Source: Propionibacteriales bacterium (lineage in GTDB: Bacteria > Actinomycetota > Actinomycetes > Propionibacteriales > Propionibacteriaceae). Taken from it: a stretch of 50,932 nt of DNA. Position numbers and translations under genes: made by a program. The notes beneath the pieces were generated by a model, which was not told where the DNA came from, ran no database searches, and worked only from the letters and a program-made list of their open reading frames with translations. Below, piece by piece: positions 16,485-25,572 of this stretch (position 1 is its first letter; every line of letters starts with the position of its first letter). Where the stretch lies: contig JAJTBJ010000002.1 in the NCBI GenBank assembly GCA_021286985.1, positions 1-50,932 of the forward strand, written 5' to 3'.

Positions 16485-17717
16485 TCAGCCGTCGATGCTG
16501 AGCGTCGGCATGGACTGTGCCCGGGTATCGGCCTGCGACACCCGATCCAGGTACTCCTTGCTCTTGGCCACCTCGGTCTCCAAGGTGCCGATCGTGGCCG
16601 ACATGGCGTCCAGAGCGCGCAGCTTGAAGTCGTCGATGGTGTCCATGGTGGCGTAGATGTTGGCGAACGCCGCCTGCAGTTGCTCCAGCCCGATGGTGGA
16701 GGAAGCCGCCTGCTCCTGAATCTGTGCGGAATTCTCCTTCAGCATCTCCGAGGTGCGCTGAATCATGTCGCTGGTGGTGGTGTTCAGCGCCGTGATCTGG
16801 TCGAGAACCAGCTTCTGGTTGCCCAGCGCCTGGGCCACGATCACCGCGGTGCGCAGCGCCGACAAGGTGGTGGTGGAAGCCCGATCGACGCCCTTGATCA
16901 GCTCGATGTTGTTCTTGATGATGATGTCGATGGCCAGGTAGGACTGGATCGAGACCGCCAGCTGGGTCAGCAGGTCCTGGTGCTTCTGCCGGACGTAGAA
17001 CAGCACGTCCTGACTGAGCGTCTTGGCCTTGTCCGGGTCACTGAGCTGCAGTTCGGCGATCTGGGCGCTGAGACGGGCGTCCAACCGCTCGGCGATGTAG
17101 ACGTACTGGTTCATCCGGCCCATCACGGTCCACAGATTCTGCTTCTCCATGTTGAGCGCGGCGTTGTCCTTGGTCAGTTCGTCCTGACCGGAGCGCAACG
17201 CGTGCAGGATGGCATCCAGGTGAGCCTGGGACGACTGGTACTTGCGGAAGTAGTCGCCCACCTGGCGGCTCATGCCGAGCTTGGCGAAGAAGCCCTTGCC
17301 CTTGCGGGTCTGCGCCGGATCGAGATCCTCCACGGTGCGCCGCAACTCCAGCAGGGTCTTGCCGACTTTCGAGGTATCGGACAGGCCGCCGGCCTCGATG
17401 GCCCGGACCGGGGTCTGCAACAGCCGGTTGGAGGTCTCGGCCGCCTTGCGGATGTCGACATCACCCATGCTGCGAACAGCGTCGGCCTGGGCGCTGAAGG
17501 TCGGTGAGTTGGTCTCCGCCGTGGACAGCGCGTTCAGGAATCCTTCCACCTTGGCGTCCAGGACCGGCACCTGCGCGGCGTCCACCTGCGGGGCCATCGC
17601 CGGCGCCTGGGTGGAGGTCACAGCGGGGGCGGCAGCGGCCGGGGTGAGGTTGAGCATGTCGGGTGGCGCCAGCTGGACGGCTGGGCCCTGACTGGCTGGC
17701 TGGCTGGGGTTGCTCAT
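16485..17717 (-). CDS. TelA-family (toxic anion resistance) protein
   Basis: The product (410 residues) is a TelA/KlaA-family protein. Long helices carry the family's characteristic run: MGDVDIRKAAETSNRLL near the start, AKLGMSRQVGDYFRKYQSSQ, and the MEKQNLW...AERLDARL region. A ~60-residue Ala/Pro/Val-rich disordered N-terminus precedes it. TelA is linked to tellurite and antimicrobial tolerance and often appears beside Ter, VWA and AAA+ genes, but its biochemistry is unknown. It is probably the first gene of the operon: the next gene upstream (adnA) is divergent and 146 bases away. It has no membrane segments or Cys residues, so direct metalloid chemistry is unlikely. Confidence 0.88.
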   Translation of the reverse strand: MSNPSQPASQGPAVQLAPPDMLNLTPAAAAPAVTSTQAPAMAPQVDAAQVPVLDAKVEGFLNALSTAETNSPTFSAQADAVRSMGDVDIRKAAETSNRLLQTPVRAIEAGGLSDTSKVGKTLLELRRTVEDLDPAQTRKGKGFFAKLGMSRQVGDYFRKYQSSQAHLDAILHALRSGQDELTKDNAALNMEKQNLWTVMGRMNQYVYIAERLDARLSAQIAELQLSDPDKAKTLSQDVLFYVRQKHQDLLTQLAVSIQSYLAIDIIIKNNIELIKGVDRASTTTLSALRTAVIVAQALGNQKLVLDQITALNTTTSDMIQRTSEMLKENSAQIQEQAASSTIGLEQLQAAFANIYATMDTIDDFKLRALDAMSATIGTLETEVAKSKEYLDRVSQADTRAQSMPTLSIDG

Positions 17718-17750
17718 CGGTACGGACCTCTCGTTCGGACGACGGCTCCC

Positions 17751-17756
17751 AATCTA
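17751..17756 (-). promoter_or_regulatory. candidate -10 box of the TelA/kinase operon
   Basis: On the minus strand this reads TAGATT, the same hexamer as before the trpS leader, 33 bases upstream of the TelA ATG. The whole divergent gap to adnA (17718-17863) holds no other clear motif, and no good -35 is seen. This is weak evidence from a hexamer match. Confidence 0.3.
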
Positions 17757-17863
17757 GCCGTCCCACCGCGGAATGTGGGGGCCGCGGGGCCCGGCGTGGG
17801 GCCGCTCCGGGGACCGACCGGGGGCATCCCTGAGCCGGAACCGGCAATGTCGGTCGGAGATGA

Positions 17864-20800
17864 TTGCATGTACCCGTGAGTGCGCGTCCGATCGGTGGTG
17901 GGCTGGCTGCCCTAACGGGCGAGCAAGCGAGGGTGTTGGCGTCCTGGTCGGGATCGCTGTTGGTGCTGGGAGCGCCCGGCACAGGCAAGACCACGCTGGT
18001 GGGATGGGCGGCCGTTCAACGCCTGCGCGAGGGCGGTGCGCCGCCGCTGGTGCTGGCCTCCAGCCGAGTCGCCGCCAGCAGGCTCCGTAACGCGATCACC
18101 ACCGAATTGGGGGACGGTACCTGGCGACCTACGGTGACCACCGTGCATGCGTTGGCACGTTCCTTGTGGCAGCGCTTCTCCGGACGCGAGCAGGTGCGGT
18201 TGCTGTCGGCCCCCGAGCAGGAGTTCCGGGTGCGCGAGCTGCTCGCCGGCGCCGGCGGTGGGCGTTGGCCGCAGGAACTCGCCTACGCGTGGGGTACCCG
18301 GGGCTTCGCCGCTCAGGTCCGTGCCGCGATCGCCCGGGCCCGGCAGTGGGGACTGGAGCCCGACGACCTGGTGGCCTGGGGGCGGAGCTCGGGGCGTGGC
18401 GTGTGGGCAGGGTTGGGCGACTTCTTCGCCGAATACCTCGATGTGCTCGACGCCGAGGGGGTGCTCGACTACGCCGAACTCGTGCATCGCGCCCGGGTAC
18501 TGCTCGATCAGCCGGAGGTGGCCGACGTGGTCGGTGCCGAGATCGGCGCGGTGCTGGTCGACGACTTCGCCGAGCTGGACCCGTCCCAACTGGCGTTGAT
18601 CGCCGCGCTGGCTCCTGGCGCGCCGCTGCTGGCGGTGGCTGATCCGGACAGTGTCTCCGCGGGCTTCCGCGGGGCCGACCCGCGGGCCGTGCGGGAGTTC
18701 GTGGCGCGGTTCGGCACCCCGGGACGTCCGGCATCGGTGGAGCAGTTGCGCCAGGTGTATCGACACGGGGCTGCGATCTGCCAGGCACTGGTCGAGGTGC
18801 GGCAGCGATTGCCTCGTCCGGTGAGTGAGCCGTTGCCGTCACCGCAGGCCAGTGGTCCCGACGGCGACGTCCTGGTGCTCACCTGCACCGACGCAGCCGA
18901 GCAGGCCCAGACGGTGGTCACCGAGTTGCAGCGCGCTCACGCGATCGACGGCCTGGCCTACTCCCAAATGGCGGTCCTCACCCGCGCTGGACGGGCGCAG
19001 GCGGCACCGATCACCCAGGCGCTGGTGGCGGCCGGGATTCCGGTGTCGACCGCAGCCGAGGAGATCGCGTTGGCTCAGGCCCCCGCGGTCCGCGCTCTGC
19101 TGCTTGCGGTGACGGTCGCGGTGGCTGGTCAGGCCCGGCCGGATGAGGCGATCCGGCTGCTGACCGGGCCGATGGGCGGCTTCGACGCGGTCAGCCTGCG
19201 CGCGCTGGTGCGCCAATGGCAGGCGGCAGGGCATGCCGATGAGGCACACCTGCCGCTGGCTGATCAGGCGGCTCAGGCGCTGAACCAGCCGGAGTGGATC
19301 GGGCCGAACGCCGACGGCGAGGCGGCGAAGTTGGCGAAGGTGGTCGGCCTGCTGGCGCAGGCCCGCGGATTGTTGGAGGCGTCCGCGCCGGTTGATCAGC
19401 TGCTGTGGCGGCTGTGGCAGGGCACCGACTGGCCCCAGCGGCTGGCAGCCGAATCGGGCGCCCAGGCCGCAGCGGCCGCGCGGGCCGATGCCGATCTCGA
19501 CGCCCTGTGCGCACTGTTCGACACCGCAGCCGAGGCCGATCGGCGCGGCGGCCTTGCGGGGGTGCGGGCCTTCCTTGCCGAGATCGGCGGACAGCAGATT
19601 CCGGCCGATCGGCAACGGGAGTCCCGGCTCGGCGGGGGCGGGGTAGAGGTGATGACCGCCCACCGCGCACGTGGGCGTGAATGGGAAGTGGTGATCGTGG
19701 CCGGCGTCCAGGAGGGCAGCTGGCCGCTGGGCCGCCGGATCAGCACGGTGCTGGACGCCGCCGAGATCGGCGCTGACGGCCTACAGGGCCCGGCACCGGC
19801 GCGCGAACTGCTGGCCGCGGAGCGGCGACTGTTTCACCTGGCCTGCTCGCGAGCGCGGCGGCGGCTGATCGTCACCGCCACCGCCGGTACCGAGGGCGAG
19901 AGTGACACCCCGTCGCGGTTCCTGGCCGAATTGGGGGTGGCGGCGCAACGTCCGGCTCGTCCGGCTCGTCCGGTCAGTCTGGCGTCGTTGGTGGCCGACC
20001 TGCGCCGGGCGAGCATCGATCCGTCGGCCTCAGTGGCCCTGCGAGCGGCCGCGGCCGGCGAACTGGCGCGACTGGCCGACGCCGTCGACGACCGCGGACG
20101 GCCGCTCGTGGCCGCGGCGCGTCCGGAGCACTGGTGGGGGGTTCGGCCGGTGTCGAGCCTGCCGACGGGCGAGACGCCGTCCGTCCGGCTGAGTCCGAGT
20201 CAGGTGAGTGCCGCACTTCAGTGCCCGCGCAGCTACTTCCTTGACCGACAGGCCGGCGGTGAAGGTCGGGCACGGCTGAGCACCAGCCTGGGATCGCTGA
20301 TCCACCGCCTGATCCAGTTGTCGGTCGAAGAGCAATGGAGTGCCCAGGAGGTGGCCGAGCAACTGGACCAGGCCTGGCAGAGGCTGCCGTTCGAGGCGGC
20401 CTGGTTCTCGGCCAGCGAGCGCGCCGAAGTGGAGCAGGCGCTGGGGCGGTTCCAGACCTGGCGGAGCAGTCGCCCAGCCGAGCTGATCGCCGTCGAGGCG
20501 CCCTTCACGTTGGAGTTGGAAACCGACGGTATCCCGGTGACCTTGAGTGGCAAGGTCGACTGGCTGGAACGCGCTGAGGCCGGGCTGCGGGTCATCGACT
20601 TCAAGACCTCGCGGTACGCGCCCACCGCCCAGGACGTGGCCGGCATGGATCAGCTGGGCATCTATCAGCTCGCGGTGGCCTCTGGTGCGTTCGACGCTGC
20701 CGCCACCCAGGAGGCCGTTGACGTCCGGCCGGCGGGAGCGGCGGCGGTGTACCTGCGGCTGCCGGCCAAGCCGGAGGACCTGCCCAGGGAGTTCGGGCAG

Positions 20801-21001
20801 GAGTCGTTGGACGTCCGGCCCCATCTCAGCGAGGATCCGGCCGAGTTGGCGCACCCGACGTGGGTGCATCACCGCATCGCCGCCGCCGCAGCGGTGGTGG
20901 CCGATGGCCGCTTCCCGGCGACGCCGGGCCCGCATTGTGACCGGTGTGTGTTCGTGGCCAGTTGCCCCACCCAACCCCGTGGACAGCAGGTGGTGCGATG
21001 A
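17864..21001 (+). CDS. adnA: AdnA, helicase-nuclease subunit of the AdnAB break-processing complex
   Basis: This 1045-residue UvrD-like motor is fused to a RecB-type nuclease. Walker A is GAPGTGKT (36-43), and VEVMTAHRARGREWEVVIVAGVQEGSWP is helicase motif V/VI context. The C-terminal nuclease shows GKVDWLE and VIDFKTSR (D912, K914). C787 (CPRSYF) plus C1025, C1028 and C1034 form the four-Cys iron-sulfur clamp known from AddB and AdnA. AdnAB resects double-strand breaks for homologous recombination in actinobacteria. The TTG at 17864 has GGAG just before it; a GTG at 17876 is the other possible start. The stop overlaps adnB by ATGA. Size and order match mycobacterial adnAB. Confidence 0.92.
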   Translation: MHVPVSARPIGGGLAALTGEQARVLASWSGSLLVLGAPGTGKTTLVGWAAVQRLREGGAPPLVLASSRVAASRLRNAITTELGDGTWRPTVTTVHALARSLWQRFSGREQVRLLSAPEQEFRVRELLAGAGGGRWPQELAYAWGTRGFAAQVRAAIARARQWGLEPDDLVAWGRSSGRGVWAGLGDFFAEYLDVLDAEGVLDYAELVHRARVLLDQPEVADVVGAEIGAVLVDDFAELDPSQLALIAALAPGAPLLAVADPDSVSAGFRGADPRAVREFVARFGTPGRPASVEQLRQVYRHGAAICQALVEVRQRLPRPVSEPLPSPQASGPDGDVLVLTCTDAAEQAQTVVTELQRAHAIDGLAYSQMAVLTRAGRAQAAPITQALVAAGIPVSTAAEEIALAQAPAVRALLLAVTVAVAGQARPDEAIRLLTGPMGGFDAVSLRALVRQWQAAGHADEAHLPLADQAAQALNQPEWIGPNADGEAAKLAKVVGLLAQARGLLEASAPVDQLLWRLWQGTDWPQRLAAESGAQAAAAARADADLDALCALFDTAAEADRRGGLAGVRAFLAEIGGQQIPADRQRESRLGGGGVEVMTAHRARGREWEVVIVAGVQEGSWPLGRRISTVLDAAEIGADGLQGPAPARELLAAERRLFHLACSRARRRLIVTATAGTEGESDTPSRFLAELGVAAQRPARPARPVSLASLVADLRRASIDPSASVALRAAAAGELARLADAVDDRGRPLVAAARPEHWWGVRPVSSLPTGETPSVRLSPSQVSAALQCPRSYFLDRQAGGEGRARLSTSLGSLIHRLIQLSVEEQWSAQEVAEQLDQAWQRLPFEAAWFSASERAEVEQALGRFQTWRSSRPAELIAVEAPFTLELETDGIPVTLSGKVDWLERAEAGLRVIDFKTSRYAPTAQDVAGMDQLGIYQLAVASGAFDAAATQEAVDVRPAGAAAVYLRLPAKPEDLPREFGQESLDVRPHLSEDPAELAHPTWVHHRIAAAAAVVADGRFPATPGPHCDRCVFVASCPTQPRGQQVVR

Positions 21002-24000
21002 CCATCACCCGGCCTGAACAGCTGCGCGCGCTGCTCGGCATTCCGTTCTCCGACCAGCAACTGGAGGCGATCGCCGCTCCGCTGGAGCCGGCCGTGATCA
21101 TCGCCGGGGCCGGCTCGGGCAAGACCACGGTGATGGCGGCACGGGTGGTCTGGCTGGTGGCGGCCGGCTACGTCCGACCTGATCAGGTGCTGGGACTGAC
21201 CTTCACCCGTAAGGCGGCCGGCGAACTCAGCGCGCGGGTGCGTCGAGCGCTCACCGAGGCCGGCGTTGCCGACTCCGCCGGTGGCGAGGAACTGGTGCTC
21301 ACCTACGACGCCTTCGCCGGACGGCTGGTGGCCGAGCATGGCCTGCTGCTGGGCATCGAGCCGGGGCAGCGGATGATCACCGGCGCAGCGCGCTACCGGC
21401 TCGCGGCGCGGACGGTGGCCGATACCGTCGGTCCGCTGCGGCACTTGTCGCGGCTACGTCCGGCCAGCGTGACCGAGCGACTGGTCAACCTGGCTGCCGA
21501 GATGCGGTCGCACCTGGTCAGCCCGGCAACGCTGGCCAGCCACGCCGAGATCTTCGCGGCTGCGCTCAACGCTGCCCCGCGCCGCAGCGGAACGCTGGAA
21601 TACAAGGCGATCTCCGACGCGCGGGCGGCGGAGGCCGAGCGCCTGGAGCTGGCCTCGCTGGTGGTCGCCTACGAAGAGTTGAAGGCTGAGTTGGGCTACG
21701 TCGAATTCGCCGACCAGATGTGGCAGGCGGCCCGCCTGGCGACCGAGGTGCCGACGGTCTCGGCCGCGGCGCGCGCGGAGTTCGGCGTTGTCCTACTCGA
21801 CGAGTACCAGGACACCTCGGCCGCGCAGGCCCGGCTTCTGCGGGGACTGTTCTCCGGCGCCGAGCCGGCCGACGGCCGTGGGCACCCGGTGACCGCAGTG
21901 GGTGATCCGTGTCAGGCCATCTACGGCTGGCGAGGGGCGGCGGCGAACAACATCCTCGACTTCGCCGGGCATTTCCCCCGGGGCGACGGACGTCCGGCAC
22001 CGGCCTACGCCTTGACCGTGAACCGCCGCAGTGGGCAGCGGGTGTTGGATGCGGCCAACGAACTGGCCGAAGGGGTGCGCAGCGATCCGGCGCTGACCGG
22101 GCACGGTCTCGATCTTGCCTTGGTAGCGCCACCCGAGACGCCGGTGGGTCGACTGGAAGCGGCAGCGTTCGTCAGCTGGCCCGACGAGGTGGCCGCGATC
22201 GCGGATCGGGCCGCCGATCTGCATGCCACCGCCACGGTGCCCAGGTGGTCCGACATCGCCGTGTTGTGTCGGCGCAACACCCAGGTGGCTGCGGTGTATT
22301 CGGCGTTGATCGAGCGGGACATCCCCGCCGAAATCGTCGGGTTGGGCGGTCTGCTGGACCTGCCGCCGGTGGCCGACGTGGTGGCGACCTTGGAGGTGCT
22401 GGCTGATCCGGCGGCGAACCCGGCAGCGGTGCGGTTGCTGAGTTCGCCGCGGTGGGCGATCGGAATTCCTGATCTGGCCGTATTGGGCCGCCGGGCCAGA
22501 GAGCTCGCCGCCGGGCGCACCGCAGACGACGACGGCGTGGCCGCTGCCGTCGCCGCCAGTGAGGCGGCGCAGCCGAGCCTGATCGAAGCCGCCGCCGATC
22601 CGGGGCCGGGTCGATACAGCGCCGAGGCCCGGGCCCGCCTGGCGGAGTTCACCGCCGAGCTCGGACGGCTGCGGCGCCACGCCGCTGACGGCTTGACCGA
22701 ACTGGTGACGCGGGTGATCGCGACGTTGGGCCTGATCATCGAGACAGAAGTGGCCAGCCCGGGCGCATCCGCGCCGTTGCCTGCGCTGGTGCAGGCGGTG
22801 GCCGGCTATGCCGACATCGATGCGGACGCCTCGCTCACCGGTCTGCTGGCCTGGTTCGAGGCAGAGCGTACGTACGGCGTCGGCCTGGACCAGCCGGTGA
22901 CGTCGGCGGCCGATTCGGTCAAGGTGCTCACCGTGCATCGGGCCAAGGGTCTGGAGTGGGAAGTGGTCTTCGTCCCGGGCTTGGCATCCGGAGTCTTCCC
23001 GGCCGCTCGGGTCACCGGCAACTGGTTGCGCAGCGCGGCGGTGCTGCCGTACCCGCTGCGTGGCGACGCGGACGCGCTGCCGCAGTTGAGCAGCGTCGAC
23101 CATCAGCAGATGGGTCGCTTCGCCGAGGAGCTGACCACCCAGCAGGCCTTGAGCGAGGATCGGCTGGCCTACGTGGCGGTGACGCGCGCGCGCCAGTTGC
23201 TGCTGGCCAGCACCCACACCTGGCAAGAGACGCTGTCACGTCCGCGTGAACCCTCTCGCTATTTCGCGGTCCTGGCCGGCCATGCCGATCAGGTCGCGCT
23301 GCCGCCGGAGATTCCAGCGGTGAATCCGCTGGTGTTGGCCGGAGAGCGCACCGACTGGCCGGCGGTGAGCGGTGAGGGCTTCGAACTGCGGCGCGCCGCG
23401 GCCGCCGAAGTGCTGACCGCGCGGGCCCGGCATGCGCAGTCCGGCAGCTATCACGCCGAAGACCCTGCCGACGACCTGGACGTCCGGGCCCAGCTGCAGC
23501 GCTGGCGACAGGCCGGCGAGCAGTTGATCGCGGCGGAGCGGGCGGCACGGCAGCAGCACAGCACGCCGACCGCGGCCTACCTGTCGGTGACCGGGGTCAG
23601 TCGACTCAGCCGTGATCCGGCCGGTTTTGCCGAGGCGCTGCGCCGTCCGCTGCCACGACTTGTCAACGAGGCGCAGCGGTGGGGAGTGGGCTTTCACCAG
23701 TGGTTGGAGGCGCGTTTCGGACGCCAGGCCGCACTGGTGGCCGACGAGCCGTCCGTGGAGCTGATCGGCGGCGATTTCGAGAAGCTGCGGGCCACCTTCG
23801 AGGCGGGCCCCTACGCGCACGCCGTGCCGTTGGCGGTGGAGGCACCGTTCACGCTGGTGCTGGGTGGTCACCTGGTGCGCGGCCGAATCGACGCAGTGTT
23901 CGCCACCGATTCCGGCGGAGCTCAAGTTGTGGACTGGAAGACCGGCAACATTGCGGCCGCCGACCCGTTGCAGCTGGCCTGTTACCGGCTGGCCTGGGCG

Positions 24001-24132
24001 GAGTTGAACGGGCTGGCGCCCGAGCAGGTGGAGGCCGTCTTCTACGACCTGCACACCGGCGAGGTGGTCCGTCCCCGCGACCTGCCCGGACGGGCCGAGC
24101 TCACCGCTCTCCTGGCGCAACGCCTGGATTAG
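20998..24132 (+). CDS. adnB: AdnB, helicase-nuclease subunit of AdnAB
   Basis: The partner subunit (1044 residues) is the main motor of AdnAB in mycobacteria. Walker A is AGAGSGKTT (36-44), LTFTRKAAGEL is motif Ia, VLLDEYQDTSAAQ is Walker B, and VKVLTVHRAKGLEWEVVFVPGL is motif V. The RecB-like nuclease domain at the C-terminus has GRIDAVF and VVDWKTGN (D979, K981) followed by QLACYRLAW, so it looks catalytically complete. A longer frame begins at 20944, but it runs inside adnA. The ATG at 20998 overlaps the adnA stop (ATGA) and gives the usual MTITRPEQLRALLG start. nudC follows nine bases after the stop. Confidence 0.93.
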   Translation: MTITRPEQLRALLGIPFSDQQLEAIAAPLEPAVIIAGAGSGKTTVMAARVVWLVAAGYVRPDQVLGLTFTRKAAGELSARVRRALTEAGVADSAGGEELVLTYDAFAGRLVAEHGLLLGIEPGQRMITGAARYRLAARTVADTVGPLRHLSRLRPASVTERLVNLAAEMRSHLVSPATLASHAEIFAAALNAAPRRSGTLEYKAISDARAAEAERLELASLVVAYEELKAELGYVEFADQMWQAARLATEVPTVSAAARAEFGVVLLDEYQDTSAAQARLLRGLFSGAEPADGRGHPVTAVGDPCQAIYGWRGAAANNILDFAGHFPRGDGRPAPAYALTVNRRSGQRVLDAANELAEGVRSDPALTGHGLDLALVAPPETPVGRLEAAAFVSWPDEVAAIADRAADLHATATVPRWSDIAVLCRRNTQVAAVYSALIERDIPAEIVGLGGLLDLPPVADVVATLEVLADPAANPAAVRLLSSPRWAIGIPDLAVLGRRARELAAGRTADDDGVAAAVAASEAAQPSLIEAAADPGPGRYSAEARARLAEFTAELGRLRRHAADGLTELVTRVIATLGLIIETEVASPGASAPLPALVQAVAGYADIDADASLTGLLAWFEAERTYGVGLDQPVTSAADSVKVLTVHRAKGLEWEVVFVPGLASGVFPAARVTGNWLRSAAVLPYPLRGDADALPQLSSVDHQQMGRFAEELTTQQALSEDRLAYVAVTRARQLLLASTHTWQETLSRPREPSRYFAVLAGHADQVALPPEIPAVNPLVLAGERTDWPAVSGEGFELRRAAAAEVLTARARHAQSGSYHAEDPADDLDVRAQLQRWRQAGEQLIAAERAARQQHSTPTAAYLSVTGVSRLSRDPAGFAEALRRPLPRLVNEAQRWGVGFHQWLEARFGRQAALVADEPSVELIGGDFEKLRATFEAGPYAHAVPLAVEAPFTLVLGGHLVRGRIDAVFATDSGGAQVVDWKTGNIAAADPLQLACYRLAWAELNGLAPEQVEAVFYDLHTGEVVRPRDLPGRAELTALLAQRLD

Positions 24133-24141
24133 TCTGGGCGG

Positions 24142-25008
24142 GTGAGTCACTGGAAACGCGCCGGCGTATTGGATCGATGCGAGGGTCGGCGCGATGATCC
24201 AGCCTGGGTGGCCGAACTCTGGCGGGCGCCGGGTTCTGGGGTGATCGGGGTAGACGCCGAGGGCCGCGTCGACGGTGACCACACTGGCGTGGTGGTGGCA
24301 CCGACCGAAGGCGCCTTCGACTCCGAACAGCACTTCCTGCTGGGCCTGTGGGACGGGGCGGCCGTGTTCGCCCGTGCCGTGCCGTCCGCCGGGGTGGGGC
24401 TGCGCGCCCTCATCGACGAGCTGTCTGAAGACCAGCTGCAGCTCGCTTTTGCCGCGGTGGGGCTGATCGGGTGGCATCAGCGCGCGGGATTCTGCCCGGC
24501 CTGCGGCACCGCCAGCCGGGTGATCCTGGGCGGGCTGGCGCGGCGCTGCCCGTCCTGCGACATCGAGGATTATCCGCGCAGCGACGCGGCGGTGATCATG
24601 GCGGTCACCGACGCCGATGATCGGTTGCTGCTGGCACGGCAGGCGGCCTGGCCGCCCGGACGGTATTCGGTGTTGGCCGGCTTCGCCGAGGTGGGTGAGT
24701 CGCTGGAGCAGACCGTGCATCGTGAGGTGGCCGAGGAAGTCGGCGTGGAGCTGGAGACCCCGACCTATCTGGGTTCCCAGCCGTGGCCGTTTCCGCGTTC
24801 GTTGATGGTGGCCTTCGCGGCGCGGGCGGTCAGTCCAGAACTGCGGCCGTCACCGACCGAGATCGAGGACGCACATTGGGTGACCCGGGCCGAACTGCGC
24901 GAGCAGTTGGCGGCGGGGGCGCTGAGCCTGCCGATGGCGGCGTCGATCGCCCGCCGAATGATCGAGGCCTGGCTGGCAGACGAGCTGAACCCGCAGCGGG
25001 TCGGGTGA
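24142..25008 (+). CDS. nudC: NAD+ diphosphatase / NAD-decapping hydrolase
   Basis: This 288-residue Nudix hydrolase cleaves NAD(H) to NMN(H) and AMP and in other bacteria removes NAD caps from RNA. The zinc ribbon is C118/C121/C136/C139 (FCPACG...CPSCD). The Nudix box runs from G180 with GESLEQTVHREVAEEVGV. The SQPWPFPRS motif (212-220), which marks NADH-specific Nudix enzymes, is intact. Translation starts at GTG, nine bases after adnB, in the same transcript. The adnA-adnB-nudC order is close to that of M. tuberculosis (Rv3202c-Rv3199c), where an ion-channel gene lies between adnB and nudC; here that gene is absent. Confidence 0.95.
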   Translation: MSHWKRAGVLDRCEGRRDDPAWVAELWRAPGSGVIGVDAEGRVDGDHTGVVVAPTEGAFDSEQHFLLGLWDGAAVFARAVPSAGVGLRALIDELSEDQLQLAFAAVGLIGWHQRAGFCPACGTASRVILGGLARRCPSCDIEDYPRSDAAVIMAVTDADDRLLLARQAAWPPGRYSVLAGFAEVGESLEQTVHREVAEEVGVELETPTYLGSQPWPFPRSLMVAFAARAVSPELRPSPTEIEDAHWVTRAELREQLAAGALSLPMAASIARRMIEAWLADELNPQRVG

Positions 25009-25024
25009 ACGCGGGTCAGGTGAG

Positions 25025-25552
25025 CTACTGGGGAGCGTCGATGCTGAACAGTTCAGTGGTCAGGTCGTAGTACTCGCGGGTGGATCCCAACCAGGTCATG
25101 CCGAGGCGGCGACACACCGCCTGGGACACCAGATTCTCCGGGTAGGTGACCGCCAGCACCGTGCTCAGCCCGTTGGTCCAGGCGTGTTCGAGCAGGCGGT
25201 AGCCGGCTTCGGTGGCATACCCGCGACCCCAGGCGTCCGGATGCAGATGCCAGCCGATCTCGGTCTCGGTCGGCGGCAGCTGGTCGGTGCGCGGCAATAG
25301 TTTCAGCAACACCGTGCCGACCGGACGCGAGCTGCCGTTCGGCACAATCGCCCACACCCCATGCAGGGGCCCGGTGAAGGACATCCAGTCGGCGATCTTC
25401 GCCCGGGCCTCGGACAGCTCGGTCATCACCGCCGGATTGCGTCCGAGGTAGCGCATCACCTCAGGCCGGGAATACAGGTCGAGCACGAAGGGGGCGTCGT
25501 CGTCGTGCCACGGACGCAGCACGAGTCGATCACTTTCCAGGGTGGGGAGCAT
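25025..25552 (-). CDS. GNAT-family N-acetyltransferase (RimJ/RimL-like)
   Basis: The product (175 residues) belongs to the RimJ-type GNAT fold. It starts with LESDRLVLRPWHDDDAPFVLDLY and has the acetyl-CoA loop in HPDAWGRGYATEAGYRLL and the C-terminal PENLVSQAVCRRLGM motif. Such enzymes acetylate protein N-termini or small molecules; the substrate is unknown. The frame opens with a GTG at 25576 overlapping the recD stop. The ATG at 25552 is chosen because AAGGAGG lies eight bases before it. It is the last gene of the recC-recB-recD transcript and converges on nudC with a 16-base gap. Whether it has any link to DNA repair is unknown. Confidence 0.88.
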   Translation of the reverse strand: MLPTLESDRLVLRPWHDDDAPFVLDLYSRPEVMRYLGRNPAVMTELSEARAKIADWMSFTGPLHGVWAIVPNGSSRPVGTVLLKLLPRTDQLPPTETEIGWHLHPDAWGRGYATEAGYRLLEHAWTNGLSTVLAVTYPENLVSQAVCRRLGMTWLGSTREYYDLTTELFSIDAPQ

Positions 25553-25572
25553 GGACGCAGCCTCCTTGCAGG

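Noticed and set aside
4177..17717. Type VI or type VII secretion cluster
   Set aside because: FHA and AAA+ proteins occur in such clusters, but no EccC, WXG100, Hcp, VgrG or sheath proteins are encoded.
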